From: Streptomyces huiliensis
GTDB lineage: Bacteria > Actinomycetota > Actinomycetes > Streptomycetales > Streptomycetaceae
NCBI RefSeq assembly: GCF_020037025.1
Contig: NZ_JAIQLH010000021.1
Span: forward strand, 42,226 to 106,225
Direction of reading: 5' to 3'
Length of the DNA: 64,000 nucleotides
Positions within the stretch are counted from its first letter, which is position 1. Each line of letters opens with the position of its first letter. A program made the position numbers and the translations under genes. Below the pieces are notes generated by a model. The model was not told the origin of the DNA. It did no database searches and saw only the letters and a list, made by a program, of their open reading frames with translations. Positions 8,633 through 17,005 of this stretch are shown in pieces.

Positions 8633-8727
8633 CGCTGTGGCTCCTCCGTGCCGGTCCGGCCGACTGTCTCTGCTGCTGCCTGGCTGCTGCCTGCTGCCTG
8701 CCGGTGCAGGCTACCTCTCCCGGCGTG

Positions 8728-9507
8728 TCACCACTCCATGGCCCAGGGTGTACCGGTGGACGCGAAGTGCCCGACGTTGACGCATTCGGTCACGCCGACG
8801 CGCATCCGGCGGGCCAGCGGCTGGTGGACGTGGCCGAAGAGCGCGTACCGGGGGCGGGTGGCGCGGATCGCCTCCAGCAGGGCGGAGCTGCCGCGCTCGA
8901 AGCGCCGGGCGACCGTGTCGTAGCAGAGTTCGGGCAGGTCAGGCGGGATGTGGGAGCAGAGGACGTCGACCTCGCCGAGCGCCTCGACCTTGGCGGCGTA
9001 CACGTCGTCGTCGATCTCGTAGGGCGTACGCATGGGCGTCCGCAGGCCACCTCCGACGAAGCCGAAGACGCGCCCTCCGATCTCGACGCGTTCGCCGTCG
9101 AGGACGGTGGTGCCGGGGCGGGCGAATTCCGGCCACAGGGCCGGGATGTCGACGTTGCCGTACGTGGCGTACGTGGGGGTGGGGAAGGCCGCGAAGAGTT
9201 CGGCGTACTGCTTGCGGACCGCCTGTTCGATGGCGGTGGCGCGGTCCATTCCGGCCCAGAGGCCGCGGGCGAAGGCCCGGGCCTCCTCGAAGCGGCGGGC
9301 GGTGCGCAGCTCGACGAGGCGGCCGGCGTTCTCCGCGCCGAACAGGTCGGGGAAGATGCCGCGCGCGTGATCGGCGTAGTCGAGGAAGAGGACGAGGTCG
9401 CCGAGGCAGATCAGGGCGTCGGCGCCGTCACCCGCGCGGGCCAGGTCCCGGGCGTTGCCGTGCACGTCGCTGACCACATGAACCCTGGTGCCTCGGGAGC
9501 CTCGCAT
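8728..9507 (-). CDS. metallophosphoesterase
   Basis: The protein has calcineurin-type metal-binding motifs in order: SDVHGN near residue 12, LICLGDLVLF (GD), YGNVDIP (GNxD), LCSHIPP (H) and FGHVHQPL (GHxH). It belongs to the cytoplasmic metallophosphoesterase superfamily, dinuclear-metal phosphomono- or diesterases. The ATG at 9507 is chosen because a TAGGGT -10 box ends exactly 7 bases upstream, which suggests a leaderless transcript; a GTG at 9516 is also in frame but would lie within that box. Divergent from the acyl-CoA ligase. Substrate unknown. Confidence 0.82.
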   Translation of the reverse strand: MRGSRGTRVHVVSDVHGNARDLARAGDGADALICLGDLVLFLDYADHARGIFPDLFGAENAGRLVELRTARRFEEARAFARGLWAGMDRATAIEQAVRKQYAELFAAFPTPTYATYGNVDIPALWPEFARPGTTVLDGERVEIGGRVFGFVGGGLRTPMRTPYEIDDDVYAAKVEALGEVDVLCSHIPPDLPELCYDTVARRFERGSSALLEAIRATRPRYALFGHVHQPLARRMRVGVTECVNVGHFASTGTPWAMEW

Positions 9508-9514
9508 GTTCAGC

Positions 9515-9520
9515 ACCCTA
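9515..9520 (-). promoter_or_regulatory. -10 box for a probable leaderless metallophosphoesterase mRNA
   Basis: TAGGGT on the minus strand, then 7 bases, then the ATG at 9507. The spacing puts the transcription start at or next to the A of ATG. No clear -35 was found. Confidence 0.4.
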
Positions 9521-9789
9521 GATCGCGGTCCGGCCCGGCGGAAGGGCCGCGACCTGCGGTTACTTCCGGGTCACCAGGGGGAGCGGCTAGGGTGCCGGGA
9601 GCGGTTCCGCGGCATGTGACGCACAGAACATCTGGGCGTGACCCTCTATTCGAAACCAGTACTGGTGGGTAACGTCCGGGCCGTCCTTCACCGTGCCCGA
9701 ATTACACATGCCCGAATTACATGGACCGCAGCCGACGCAGCGCCCCTCGACGACGCGGCGGCGCCGGCGCCCGACGAGGAGCAGCAGTC

Positions 9790-11604
9790 TTGCGCGAGTT
9801 CAGCCTTCCGGCCCTCTACGAGGTCCCAGCGGACGGAAACCTGACGGATCTCATCCGCCGGAACGCCTCGCTCCACCCAGACGTCGCGGTCATAGGGCGC
9901 AAGGTCGAGGGCCGGTGGGAGGACGTCACCGCGGTCGGGTTCCTGGCCGAGGTACGGGCCGCCGCCAAGGGCCTGATGGCCTCGGGCGTGAAGCCGGGCG
10001 ACCGGATCGGCCTGCTCTCCCGCACCCGCTACGAGTGGGCGCTGCTGGACTTCGCCATCTGGAGCGCGGGCGGCGTCACCGTCCCCGTCTACGAGACGAG
10101 CTCGCCCGAGCAGATCGAGTGGATCCTCGGCGACTCCGGGGCCGTGGCCTGCCTGGTGGAGACGGACGCGCACGAGGCGGCCGTCGCCTCCGTCCGGGAG
10201 TCGCTCCCGGAGCTGAAGCACGTCTGGAAAATCGAGGCCGGCGCCGACGACGCCGTCGGCGCGGTGGAGACCCTGCGCACCGCCGGCGCCGACCTGACCG
10301 ACGAGGAGGTCGACGAGCGCAGCTCGCTGGCCGACGCGGACACCCCCGCGACCATCGTCTACACCTCGGGCACCACCGGCCGCCCCAAGGGCTGCGTCCT
10401 CACCCACCGCAGCTTCTTCGCCGAGTGCGGCAACGCGGTGGAGCGCCTCAAGCCCCTCTTCCGCACCGGCGACTCCTCGGTCCTGCTCTTCCTCCCCGCC
10501 GCGCACGTCTTCGGGCGGCTGGTCGAGGTGGCCGCGCTGATGGCCCCCATCCGGCTGGGCATGGTCAGCGACATCAAGAACCTGACCGACGACCTCGCGG
10601 GCTTCCGCCCGACGTTGATCCTCGGCGTGCCCCGGGTCTTCGAGAAGGTCTACAACGGCGCCCGCGCCAAGGCCCAGGCGGACGGCAAGGGCAAGATCTT
10701 CGACAAGGCGGCGGACACCGCCATCGCCTACAGCCGCGCCCTGGACACCCCGTCGGGCCCCGGCTTCGGCCTGAAGGTCAAGCACAAGGTCTTCGACCGC
10801 CTCGTCTACGGCAAGCTCCGCGCGGTCCTCGGCGGCCGGGCCACCCACGCCATCTCCGGCGGCGCCCCGCTGGGCGAGCGCCTCGGCCACTTCTACCGCG
10901 GCATCGGCTTCACCGTCCTGGAGGGCTACGGCCTGACGGAGTCCTGCGCCGCCACCGCGTTCAACCCCTGGGACCGGCAGAAGATCGGCACGGTCGGCCA
11001 GCCGCTCCCCGGCTCGGTCGTCCGGATCGCCGACGACGGCGAGGTGCTGCTCCACGGCGAGCACCTGTTCACGGGCTACTGGAACAACGAGAAGGCCACC
11101 GCCGAGGCCCTGGAGGACGGCTGGTTCCACACCGGCGACCTCGGCACCCTCGACGAGGACGGCTACCTCAGCATCACCGGCCGCAAGAAGGAGATCCTCG
11201 TGACCGCGGGCGGCAAGAACGTCGCCCCCGCCGTCATCGAGGACCGCATCCGCGCCCACGCCCTCATCGCCGAGTGCATGGTCGTCGGCGACGCCCGCCC
11301 CTTCGTCGGCGCCCTCGTCACCCTCGACGAGGACTTCCTCCCCCGCTGGCTCGAACGCCACGGCAAGCCCGCCGGCCTCACGGCCGCCGACCTCGCCGAC
11401 GACCCCGAGCTCCTCGCCGACGTCCAGAAGGCCGTCGACGACGGCAACGCGGCGGTGTCGAAGGCGGAGTCCGTGCGGAAGTTCCGCATCCTGCCGGGGC
11501 AGTTCACGGAGGAGTCGGGGCATGTGACGCCGTCGCTGAAGCTGAAGCGGAATGTCGTGGCGAAGGATTTCGCGCACGAGATCGAGGCGATTTATCACGC
11601 GTGA
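9790..11604 (+). CDS. long-chain fatty acid-CoA ligase (AMP-forming)
   Basis: Activates fatty acids to acyl-CoA through an acyl-adenylate. The AMP-binding signature YTSGTTGRPKG lies near residues 190-200, followed by GYGLTES, the GEVLLHGEHLFTGYWNN segment, TGDLG and GRKKEILVTAGGKN, the core motifs of the ANL superfamily. The TTG at 9790 is taken as start since GAGGAG lies 8 bases upstream and family members begin MREFSLP; an ATG at 9721 would add an Arg-rich unsupported 23 residues. 604 aa is the normal length. It is divergent from the metallophosphoesterase and ends in the first full palindromic element. Confidence 0.9.
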   Translation: MREFSLPALYEVPADGNLTDLIRRNASLHPDVAVIGRKVEGRWEDVTAVGFLAEVRAAAKGLMASGVKPGDRIGLLSRTRYEWALLDFAIWSAGGVTVPVYETSSPEQIEWILGDSGAVACLVETDAHEAAVASVRESLPELKHVWKIEAGADDAVGAVETLRTAGADLTDEEVDERSSLADADTPATIVYTSGTTGRPKGCVLTHRSFFAECGNAVERLKPLFRTGDSSVLLFLPAAHVFGRLVEVAALMAPIRLGMVSDIKNLTDDLAGFRPTLILGVPRVFEKVYNGARAKAQADGKGKIFDKAADTAIAYSRALDTPSGPGFGLKVKHKVFDRLVYGKLRAVLGGRATHAISGGAPLGERLGHFYRGIGFTVLEGYGLTESCAATAFNPWDRQKIGTVGQPLPGSVVRIADDGEVLLHGEHLFTGYWNNEKATAEALEDGWFHTGDLGTLDEDGYLSITGRKKEILVTAGGKNVAPAVIEDRIRAHALIAECMVVGDARPFVGALVTLDEDFLPRWLERHGKPAGLTAADLADDPELLADVQKAVDDGNAAVSKAESVRKFRILPGQFTEESGHVTPSLKLKRNVVAKDFAHEIEAIYHA

Positions 11605-11611
11605 GCGGTGT

Positions 11612-11798
11612 TGGGGGTGCCCCGGTCCCGCCCTTTCACCGTTTCTTGCGGGGGCAAGCCCCCGCACCCCCCCGGGCGGGCTGATTCAGCCCGTCCGGCG
11701 TTTGAGGACAACCGCGCGGAGCGCGGTTTCGGGGGCGCGGGGGCGCAGCCCCTGCAAGAAACGGTGAAAGGGCGGGACCGGGGCAACACCCCCCTAGC
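11612..11798. repeat. dispersed intergenic palindromic element, copy 2
   Basis: About 185 bases between convergent genes, built as a nested palindrome. The outer arms (GTGCCCCGGTCCCGCCCTTT near 11617 and its complement near 11770) enclose the GTTTCTTGCGGGGGC arm and a core CCCGTCCGGCGTTTGAGGAC at 11690-11709. It reaches slightly into the end of the GT87 gene. It could fold into a very long hairpin terminating both genes. Confidence 0.75.
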
Positions 11799-13098
11799 CC
11801 GAGACGAGCTCGGACGCCCGCTCAGCCGGAGGCTCCGGCTCCCCGGCCGCGGCAGGCGGCACACTCACCGTGGCCCGCCAAAGCCGCCGGCAGGCAATCA
11901 CCGTCGCCACCACCAGCAACGCGTTGCGCAGCGTCAACGTCGCCACCCCCAACTTGTCGCTGGCAATGACGTGCTGGAACCAAATAGGAAACTCCAACTG
12001 CGTAAGCGGCGCAGCCACAAGCACCAGCACAATCGGCAACCCCTGCCGCGTGGTCCGAACGGCCGCGCAGACGGCCGCGAGCCCGATCAGCCACACCACA
12101 TACTGCGGACTGATCACCCGACTCGTCGTCGTGAACAGCAGCACCGCGGTGAACGCCGCGTCAGACGGCGTGCACTCCTCGAACACCCGCGCCCGGAAAC
12201 GCCACAGCAGCAACCAGGCGAACGCCAGCAAGCTCAACCCCAGCGCCAGCGCACTCACCGCGTGCACATGCCGCCCGAGGAACTCCACGGACCCGTAGTG
12301 CAGCCGGGCCCGCCCGTGCCACCCGAAGTGCCGGGCGAGGTGGAAAACCATCGACCCCAGCGACTCCACCTCGGTCCCCCGGTCTCGCTGGAAGGTGAGG
12401 AAAGCGAGAGCGCCCGGCATGGCGGCAGCGAACAGCATCAGCACCACCACGGCCGTGACGACGGCGGAACTCCAGGCGGACCGCGTCCGAGCCCCCCGCG
12501 GCACCCCGGCGAGCAGCAGCACGGGCCACACCTTCAGCAGCGCGCCGAACCCGGCGAGCGCGCCGGCCAGCCGCGTCCGGCGCCCCAGCGCCAGCAGTCC
12601 GGCGACGGCGACGGCGGTCACCATCACGTCGTACCGGGCGTAGACGATCGGCCCGAGCAGCGGCACCCCGAGCACCCACACCCACACGCCGCGCCCGCTG
12701 CGGCGCCCGTCCCGGGCGGCGTACAGCAGCATGGCGAGGACGGCCGCGTCCGCCGTCCAGCAGACCAGGAAGAAGGCGTGCGCGTAGTCGAGGAACGGCA
12801 GCAGGCCCGGGGAGAGGACGGCGAGGGCGGCGGCGGGCGGGTACTGCCACGTCACGTCGTCGTAGGGGAAGACGCCGGTCTGGAAGACGCCGTACCAGCG
12901 CCGGTAGATCACCTCGATGTCGATGCCGACGTCCGAGCCGGGCATGTCCAGGACGCGGAACACGCACAGCAGCAGGACGGCCCGGGTGACGGCCCACACG
13001 GCCCCCACGGCGAGCAGGAACCTCAGCCGTGACCCCGTACCGGAACAACCCGTACCGGAAGTGCCTGTGCCGGAGGAGCCCGTACCGGAGCCCGCCAT
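11794..13098 (-). CDS. GT87-family polyprenyl-phosphate-mannose-dependent mannosyltransferase-like protein
   Basis: An integral membrane protein (about 434 aa) with roughly ten hydrophobic helices and the GT87 (DUF2029) pattern: a first-loop acidic region (PGSDVGIDIEVIYRRW), TWQYPPAAALAVL, and KVWPVLLLAG. These are GT-C transferases using polyprenyl-phosphate sugars on the outer membrane face. The first 30 residues are a low-complexity Gly/Ser/Thr repeat encoded by near-identical 15-base units. The ATG at 13098 follows GAGG by 6 bases; an earlier GTG-type start would add ten residues. It is divergent from the PimB-like gene, which suggests phosphoinositide mannoside or related glycan synthesis. 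Confidence 0.78.
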   Translation of the reverse strand: MAGSGTGSSGTGTSGTGCSGTGSRLRFLLAVGAVWAVTRAVLLLCVFRVLDMPGSDVGIDIEVIYRRWYGVFQTGVFPYDDVTWQYPPAAALAVLSPGLLPFLDYAHAFFLVCWTADAAVLAMLLYAARDGRRSGRGVWVWVLGVPLLGPIVYARYDVMVTAVAVAGLLALGRRTRLAGALAGFGALLKVWPVLLLAGVPRGARTRSAWSSAVVTAVVVLMLFAAAMPGALAFLTFQRDRGTEVESLGSMVFHLARHFGWHGRARLHYGSVEFLGRHVHAVSALALGLSLLAFAWLLLWRFRARVFEECTPSDAAFTAVLLFTTTSRVISPQYVVWLIGLAAVCAAVRTTRQGLPIVLVLVAAPLTQLEFPIWFQHVIASDKLGVATLTLRNALLVVATVIACRRLWRATVSVPPAAAGEPEPPAERASELVSG

Positions 13099-13326
13099 CG
13101 TCCACCTCGTCCCATCAGGGCACCACACGCCGTGATGATGCCGTCACTGCAAGGCATGATGCCCGCCCGGCGGCCGGTCCTCGGTGACGTGCGACGTCGT
13201 GGCGCCATTGCCGCCCGATCGCCCGCCCGGACGCACCTCCCGCCGCCGCCCCGGGTACTGTCGGCGGCGACCGCGAGCGACGCACGCACGCCCACCGGGC
13301 GCGAGAGGCAGACGAGACCGAACGGC

Positions 13327-14469
13327 ATGCACAAGACCCTGATCGTCACCAACGACTTCCCGCCCCGGCCCGGCGGCATCCAGGCGTTCCTGCACAACAT
13401 GGCGCTGCGGCTGGACCCGGCCGAGATCGTCGTCTACGCGTCGACGTGGAAGCGGAGCCGCGAGGGCGTCGAGGCCACCGCCCGGTTCGACGCCGAGCAG
13501 CCGTTCCGCGTGGTGCGCGACCGGACGACGATGCTGCTGCCGACCCCCCGGGTGACCCGCCGCGCGGCGAGCCTGCTGCGGGAACACGGCTGCTCCTCGG
13601 TCTGGTTCGGCGCGGCGGCCCCGCTGGGCCTGATGGCCCCGGCGTTGCGGGCGGCGGGCGCGCGGCGGATCGTCGCCACCTCGCACGGGCACGAGGCCGG
13701 CTGGGCGCAGCTGCCCGCCGCGCGGCAGTTGCTGCGGCGCATCGGCGAGGGCACCGACACGATCACCTATCTGGGTGAGTACACCCGCTCCCGCATCGCC
13801 TCCGCCCTCACCCGCGAGGCGGCGGCCCGCATGGTCCAACTCCCGCCCGGCGTCGACGAGAAGACCTTCCACCCCGGCTCGGGTGGCGACGCGGTCCGGG
13901 CCCGGCTCGGCCTCACCGACCGCCCGGTGGTCGTCTGCGTCTCCCGGCTCGTCCCGCGCAAGGGCCAGGACACCCTGATCCGTGCCCTGCCCGCCGTCCT
14001 GGCCCGCGTCCCGGACACCGTCCTGCTCATCGTCGGCGGCGGCCCGTACGCCGCCGACCTGCGCAAACTCGCCGAGGAGACGGGCGTCGCCGCGTCCGTC
14101 CGGTTCACCGGCCCGGTCGAGTGGGCCGAACTGCCCGCCCACTACGGCGCCGGCGACGTCTTCGCCATGCCCTGCCGCACCCGGCGCGGCGGCCTGGACG
14201 TCGAGGGGCTCGGCATCGTCTACCTGGAGGCGTCGGCGACGGGCCTGCCGGTCGTCGCCGGCGACTCCGGCGGCGCCCCGGACGCGGTGCTGGAGGGCGA
14301 GACGGGGTTCGTGGTACGCGGCGAGTCGGCCGCCGAGACGGCGGACCGCGTCGCGACGCTCCTCCTCGACCCGGAGCTGCGCGCCCGCATGGGCGCGCGC
14401 GGCCGGGCCTGGGTGGAGGAGCGCTGGCGCTGGGACCTGCTGGCGGAGCGCCTGAAGGACCTCCTGTAG
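13327..14469 (+). CDS. GT4 glycosyltransferase, PimB-like phosphatidylinositol mannosyltransferase
   Basis: A cytoplasmic GT-B enzyme of 380 residues. The N-terminus TNDFPPRPGGIQAFLHN is the typical PimB acceptor-domain opening, HGHEAGW follows, the donor domain has VSRLVPRKGQDTLI and the EX7E-type segment EGLGIVYLEASATGLPVV. In actinobacteria PimB-type enzymes transfer mannose from GDP-mannose to phosphatidylinositol monomannoside. The ATG at 13327 lacks a strong ribosome site but begins exactly at the conserved N-terminus. Divergent with a GT87 membrane mannosyltransferase, which supports a shared glycolipid role. Confidence 0.85.
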   Translation: MHKTLIVTNDFPPRPGGIQAFLHNMALRLDPAEIVVYASTWKRSREGVEATARFDAEQPFRVVRDRTTMLLPTPRVTRRAASLLREHGCSSVWFGAAAPLGLMAPALRAAGARRIVATSHGHEAGWAQLPAARQLLRRIGEGTDTITYLGEYTRSRIASALTREAAARMVQLPPGVDEKTFHPGSGGDAVRARLGLTDRPVVVCVSRLVPRKGQDTLIRALPAVLARVPDTVLLIVGGGPYAADLRKLAEETGVAASVRFTGPVEWAELPAHYGAGDVFAMPCRTRRGGLDVEGLGIVYLEASATGLPVVAGDSGGAPDAVLEGETGFVVRGESAAETADRVATLLLDPELRARMGARGRAWVEERWRWDLLAERLKDLL

Positions 14470-14472
14470 ACC

Positions 14473-15375
14473 ATGGCCATGAGCACAGAGATCGATTACG
14501 GCCGCTTCGGGGAACGCCTGGAGGCGGCCCGGCGGGTGGCGGCGACGGACCCGGCCGGCAGCGCCGCCCGCTGGGAGCTGCTGCGCGCGTTCCAGGAGGA
14601 GTGGGGGTACGAGCCGACCGGCGGCGCGCGCTGGGAGCGCGACGAGCCGGACGCGCACAAGGCGTACGTCGCCGGCCTGCGCCCCGCCGCGCCAGAAGAC
14701 GAGCCGGAGCCGGACGACGTCGACCGCAGCCTCCCCATACCCGCCGCCCTGGACGAGTGGTGGGACCTGCCGTTCAACTCCTTCGCCGACCGCTGGCGGC
14801 TCTACTGGACGAACCCGGTCTGGCCGCCCACCGTCCGCCCCGACCCGACCGGCTACGGTGCCGCCGACGCCCTGCCGCGCGACAACCCGTTCACGGACCC
14901 GGACGAGGACCCCCGGGTCTGCGTCCTGATGGCCGAGAACCAGTTCTGCAACGAGTGGGGCTACCCGGCGGCCCGCGCCCATCTCGTCGACCCGCCGGTG
15001 CTGGTGACCGTCGAGGACCGCGAGTGGACCCTCCAGAGCCACTCGGTCTCGGAGTTCTTCCTCGCGCTGGCGGCGGTCCGCCTGCCCGACCACTACGGCT
15101 GGGCGGTGGAGGACCCGGACCTGACCCCGGAGGCCGAGGCCCGCCTCCGCGAGGCGCTCCGCCCGATGGGCCTGCTGCCCTGGCGCGAACTGGGCGCCCA
15201 CACGGAGTTCCTGGGCGGCCCGGACGTCATCGCGCTCCACAACACGGGGTACGGCGACACGGAACTCGTCCTCTACGGCCGCACCGAGGCGGCACTGCAC
15301 CGCCTCGCCGCGACCCTGGGAACGGACTGGTCGGAGGAGATCGCCGAACCGGACGCCCTCCACGAGGAGTCCTGA
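14473..15375 (+). CDS. hypothetical protein, possibly SMI1/KNR4 (SUKH)-like
   Basis: A 300-residue soluble acidic protein that starts 3 bases after the PimB-like stop. An MAMS start gives two in-frame ATGs (14473, 14479). The C-terminal half holds VCVLMAENQFCNEWGY and LVTVEDREWTLQSHSVSEFF, a pattern reminiscent of SUKH-fold immunity-like proteins, with no catalytic motif. The tight spacing suggests co-transcription with the glycosyltransferase, but no functional link is clear. Family assignment is tentative. Confidence 0.6.
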   Translation: MAMSTEIDYGRFGERLEAARRVAATDPAGSAARWELLRAFQEEWGYEPTGGARWERDEPDAHKAYVAGLRPAAPEDEPEPDDVDRSLPIPAALDEWWDLPFNSFADRWRLYWTNPVWPPTVRPDPTGYGAADALPRDNPFTDPDEDPRVCVLMAENQFCNEWGYPAARAHLVDPPVLVTVEDREWTLQSHSVSEFFLALAAVRLPDHYGWAVEDPDLTPEAEARLREALRPMGLLPWRELGAHTEFLGGPDVIALHNTGYGDTELVLYGRTEAALHRLAATLGTDWSEEIAEPDALHEES

Positions 15376-15377
15376 CC

Positions 15378-15596
15378 TCACTCCATCCGGTGCGGATAGC
15401 GGACCTGATGCCCGGCCCGCCTCCGCCGGTACACCTCCGCCGCCTCCCCGTCCCCGCGTTGCCGGGCCGAGGTCTCGGCGGCGGTGTACCACCGGCAGGT
15501 CCCGCACTCGTGCGGCGCGGGGTTGGCCCGGGGCCCGCTCCAGTGCGGCATCGGCGGCAGCGGCGGCGGGTCCCACATGGGTGGCGGCCCGCTCAC
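15378..15596 (-). CDS. small Cys-motif protein of the Scr1/DUF397 neighbourhood
   Basis: A 72-residue protein starting at GTG 15596, whose GTGA overlaps the stop of the gene ahead of it (stop 15593-15595). It has a Pro-rich head and a C-terminal HECGTCRWY ... AAEVYRRRRAGHQ region; a CxxC pair is visible. Similar very small CGTC proteins recur in Streptomyces beside XRE-type/DUF397 pairs. It converges on the SUKH-like gene with a 2-base gap. Function unknown. Confidence 0.55.
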   Translation of the reverse strand: MSGPPPMWDPPPLPPMPHWSGPRANPAPHECGTCRWYTAAETSARQRGDGEAAEVYRRRRAGHQVRYPHRME

Positions 15597-15835
15597 GAGG
15601 CGCCCTCCCGGGTGCCGCCGGTGACGACGAACGCCCAGGCCGGCACCCCGGCCCGCTCCCGTTCCTCCAACGTCGCCGGCCGCACCCGCCCCGGCTCGAC
15701 CTCCCACTCCCGCCCGCCCCCGGGCGGCCGCAACTGCATCCGCGGCCCCCAGTGGTCCATCAGCTGCCCGACCTTCCCCCGCCGCGTGTCCGTCAGCCAC
15801 GCACCGGGCCGGTAGCCGGCCCTTGATTGCTTCAT
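15593..15835 (-). CDS. small conserved Streptomyces protein, partner of divergent regulator
   Basis: An 80-residue protein starting at ATG 15835 with AAGGG 8 bases upstream. It contains GYRPGAWLTDTRRGKVGQ and RPPGGGREWEVEPGRVRPA (a beta-rich segment seen in many Streptomyces small proteins encoded next to DUF397 genes). Its stop overlaps the next gene's start (GTGA), so translation is coupled. It is transcribed divergently from the Scr1-type regulator across a 133-base gap containing a perfect inverted repeat. No function is known to me. Confidence 0.6.
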   Translation of the reverse strand: MKQSRAGYRPGAWLTDTRRGKVGQLMDHWGPRMQLRPPGGGREWEVEPGRVRPATLEERERAGVPAWAFVVTGGTREGAS

Positions 15836-15932
15836 GCGTTCGACCCTTCGTGGTGTTCCGCTCTTCGCGAGCGGGCATCAACCATGCGGCTTAGACTCCA
15901 CCTCCACGGCCCGCCTGAACAGGCCGTTTCCG

Positions 15933-15952
15933 ATTCCAAAAGTGCTTGGAAT
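15933..15952. promoter_or_regulatory. inverted repeat, candidate operator of the XRE regulator
   Basis: ATTCCAA-6 bases-TTGGAAT, a perfect 7-bp inverted repeat in the divergent gap, 16 bases before the regulator start codon. It is the sort of site a homodimeric helix-turn-helix protein would bind for autoregulation. Inference only. Confidence 0.45.
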
Positions 15953-15968
15953 AAGGGGAGTTGAACAT

Positions 15969-16919
15969 ATGCTCGATCGCTCACCCGGCGAACCGCTCTC
16001 CCCCGCCCGCCAGTTCGGCGAGGAAGTCAAGGCCGCCCGCGAGGCCCGCGGCTGGAGCCAGGAGCAACTCGCCGCGGCTCTGCACTGCGGCCAGCCGTAC
16101 GTCAGCAAGGTCGAACGCGGCGAACAACTCGCGTCGGCGGCTTTCGCCGCGCAGTGCGACCGGGTCTTCGGGACGCCGGGCACGTACGCGCGCATGCGGC
16201 GACGCGCGGCGGACGCGGGGTATCCAATGTGGTTCATCCCGTTCGTACAGCTGGAACGCGAGGCGCGGGCCGTCTGCGACTACTCCAGGGTCTTCGTCTT
16301 GGGGATCCTTCAGACCCGGGAGTACGCCGAGGCCATTTTCCGCGCAGCTCACCCGGAGGAGACGGACGCCGAGATCGCGGCGCGCGTGGAGGAACGCCTG
16401 CGGCGGCGAGAGGTATTCGACGGTCCCCAGCCTCCGTCGATGTGGGTGATCCTCCACGAGTCCGTACTGTGGTCCAACGTGGGCGGCCCCGACGTCATGC
16501 GGGCTCAGCTCGAATACCTGCTGGTGGCCGCGGAGTCACCCCACATCACGCTCCAGATTTTTCCGGCCACCGGACCAACCCCGGCCCGGGGCAGCTCGTT
16601 TAGCCTGTTCATCAGGCAGGACAAGACCGACGTCCTATACGAGGAGACGTACACGCAGGGGCAGACGAACGAAGTGGCACAGATCGTCGCCGAAGCGCGT
16701 TCAGCCTTCGACAGGCTGCGCGCGGACGCACTGCCGCTCGATGACTCGCTGACCCTCATTCGGAACGTTATGGAGGCATACGCTCATGAGCACCCTCTAC
16801 GACTTGTCGCACGCTATATGGACGAAGTCCAGCTACTGCGAGGGAAACAGCGGCCAATGCGTCGAATTCGCCCGAAACCTCGTACCGTCCTCCGGCACCG
16901 TCCCCGTCCGCGACAGTAA
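15969..16919 (+). CDS. Scr1-type XRE transcriptional regulator (DUF5753)
   Basis: The N-terminal helix-turn-helix (about 11-70) reads ARQFGEEVKAAREARGWSQE, then LAAALHCGQPYVSKVERGE. The DUF5753 domain follows, with WFIPFVQLEREARAVCDYS and VFVLGILQTREYA. Such regulators pair with DUF397 proteins, in some reports as toxin-antitoxin-like Scr1 modules. The ATG at 15969 follows GGGGAG by 8 bases. The reading frame continues about 45 residues past the usual end (around RNVMEAYA) and overlaps the DUF397 gene by 134 bases, ending in a basic Arg/Pro tail that looks like out-of-frame readthrough. The usual 4-base ATGA overlap is present in the DNA but one frame off. Confidence 0.85.
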   Translation: MLDRSPGEPLSPARQFGEEVKAAREARGWSQEQLAAALHCGQPYVSKVERGEQLASAAFAAQCDRVFGTPGTYARMRRRAADAGYPMWFIPFVQLEREARAVCDYSRVFVLGILQTREYAEAIFRAAHPEETDAEIAARVEERLRRREVFDGPQPPSMWVILHESVLWSNVGGPDVMRAQLEYLLVAAESPHITLQIFPATGPTPARGSSFSLFIRQDKTDVLYEETYTQGQTNEVAQIVAEARSAFDRLRADALPLDDSLTLIRNVMEAYAHEHPLRLVARYMDEVQLLRGKQRPMRRIRPKPRTVLRHRPRPRQ

Positions 16920-16995
16920 ACGCCCGACCGGGCGGGCGCTGGCCTTCCCCGCGCCCGCCTGGTCCGCGTTCGTCGCGAACGTCAAGGCAAGCTGA
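16786..16995 (+). CDS. DUF397 domain protein
   Basis: A 69-residue protein with the DUF397 pattern: WTKSSYCEGNSGQCVEFAR, then VPVRDSKRPTGRALAFPAPA and a terminal WSAFVANVK. It is encoded inside and beyond the 3' end of the upstream Scr1-type regulator gene (134-base overlap). DUF397 proteins are the regular partner of these regulators. The stop lies 10 bases from the stop of the convergent membrane protein gene, with no obvious terminator between. Confidence 0.88.
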   Translation: MSTLYDLSHAIWTKSSYCEGNSGQCVEFARNLVPSSGTVPVRDSKRPTGRALAFPAPAWSAFVANVKAS

Positions 16996-17005
16996 ACCGA
17001 GCGGC

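Noticed and set aside
8650..8727. CTGCTGCCTG repeats as a CRISPR or tandem-repeat array
   Set aside because: Only a few short imperfect units with no spacers; simple low-complexity sequence.
12161..13105. Long minus-strand frame overlapping the GT87 gene
   Set aside because: Out of frame, Arg/Pro-rich, and without hydrophobic helices; the GT87 frame has clear membrane segments.
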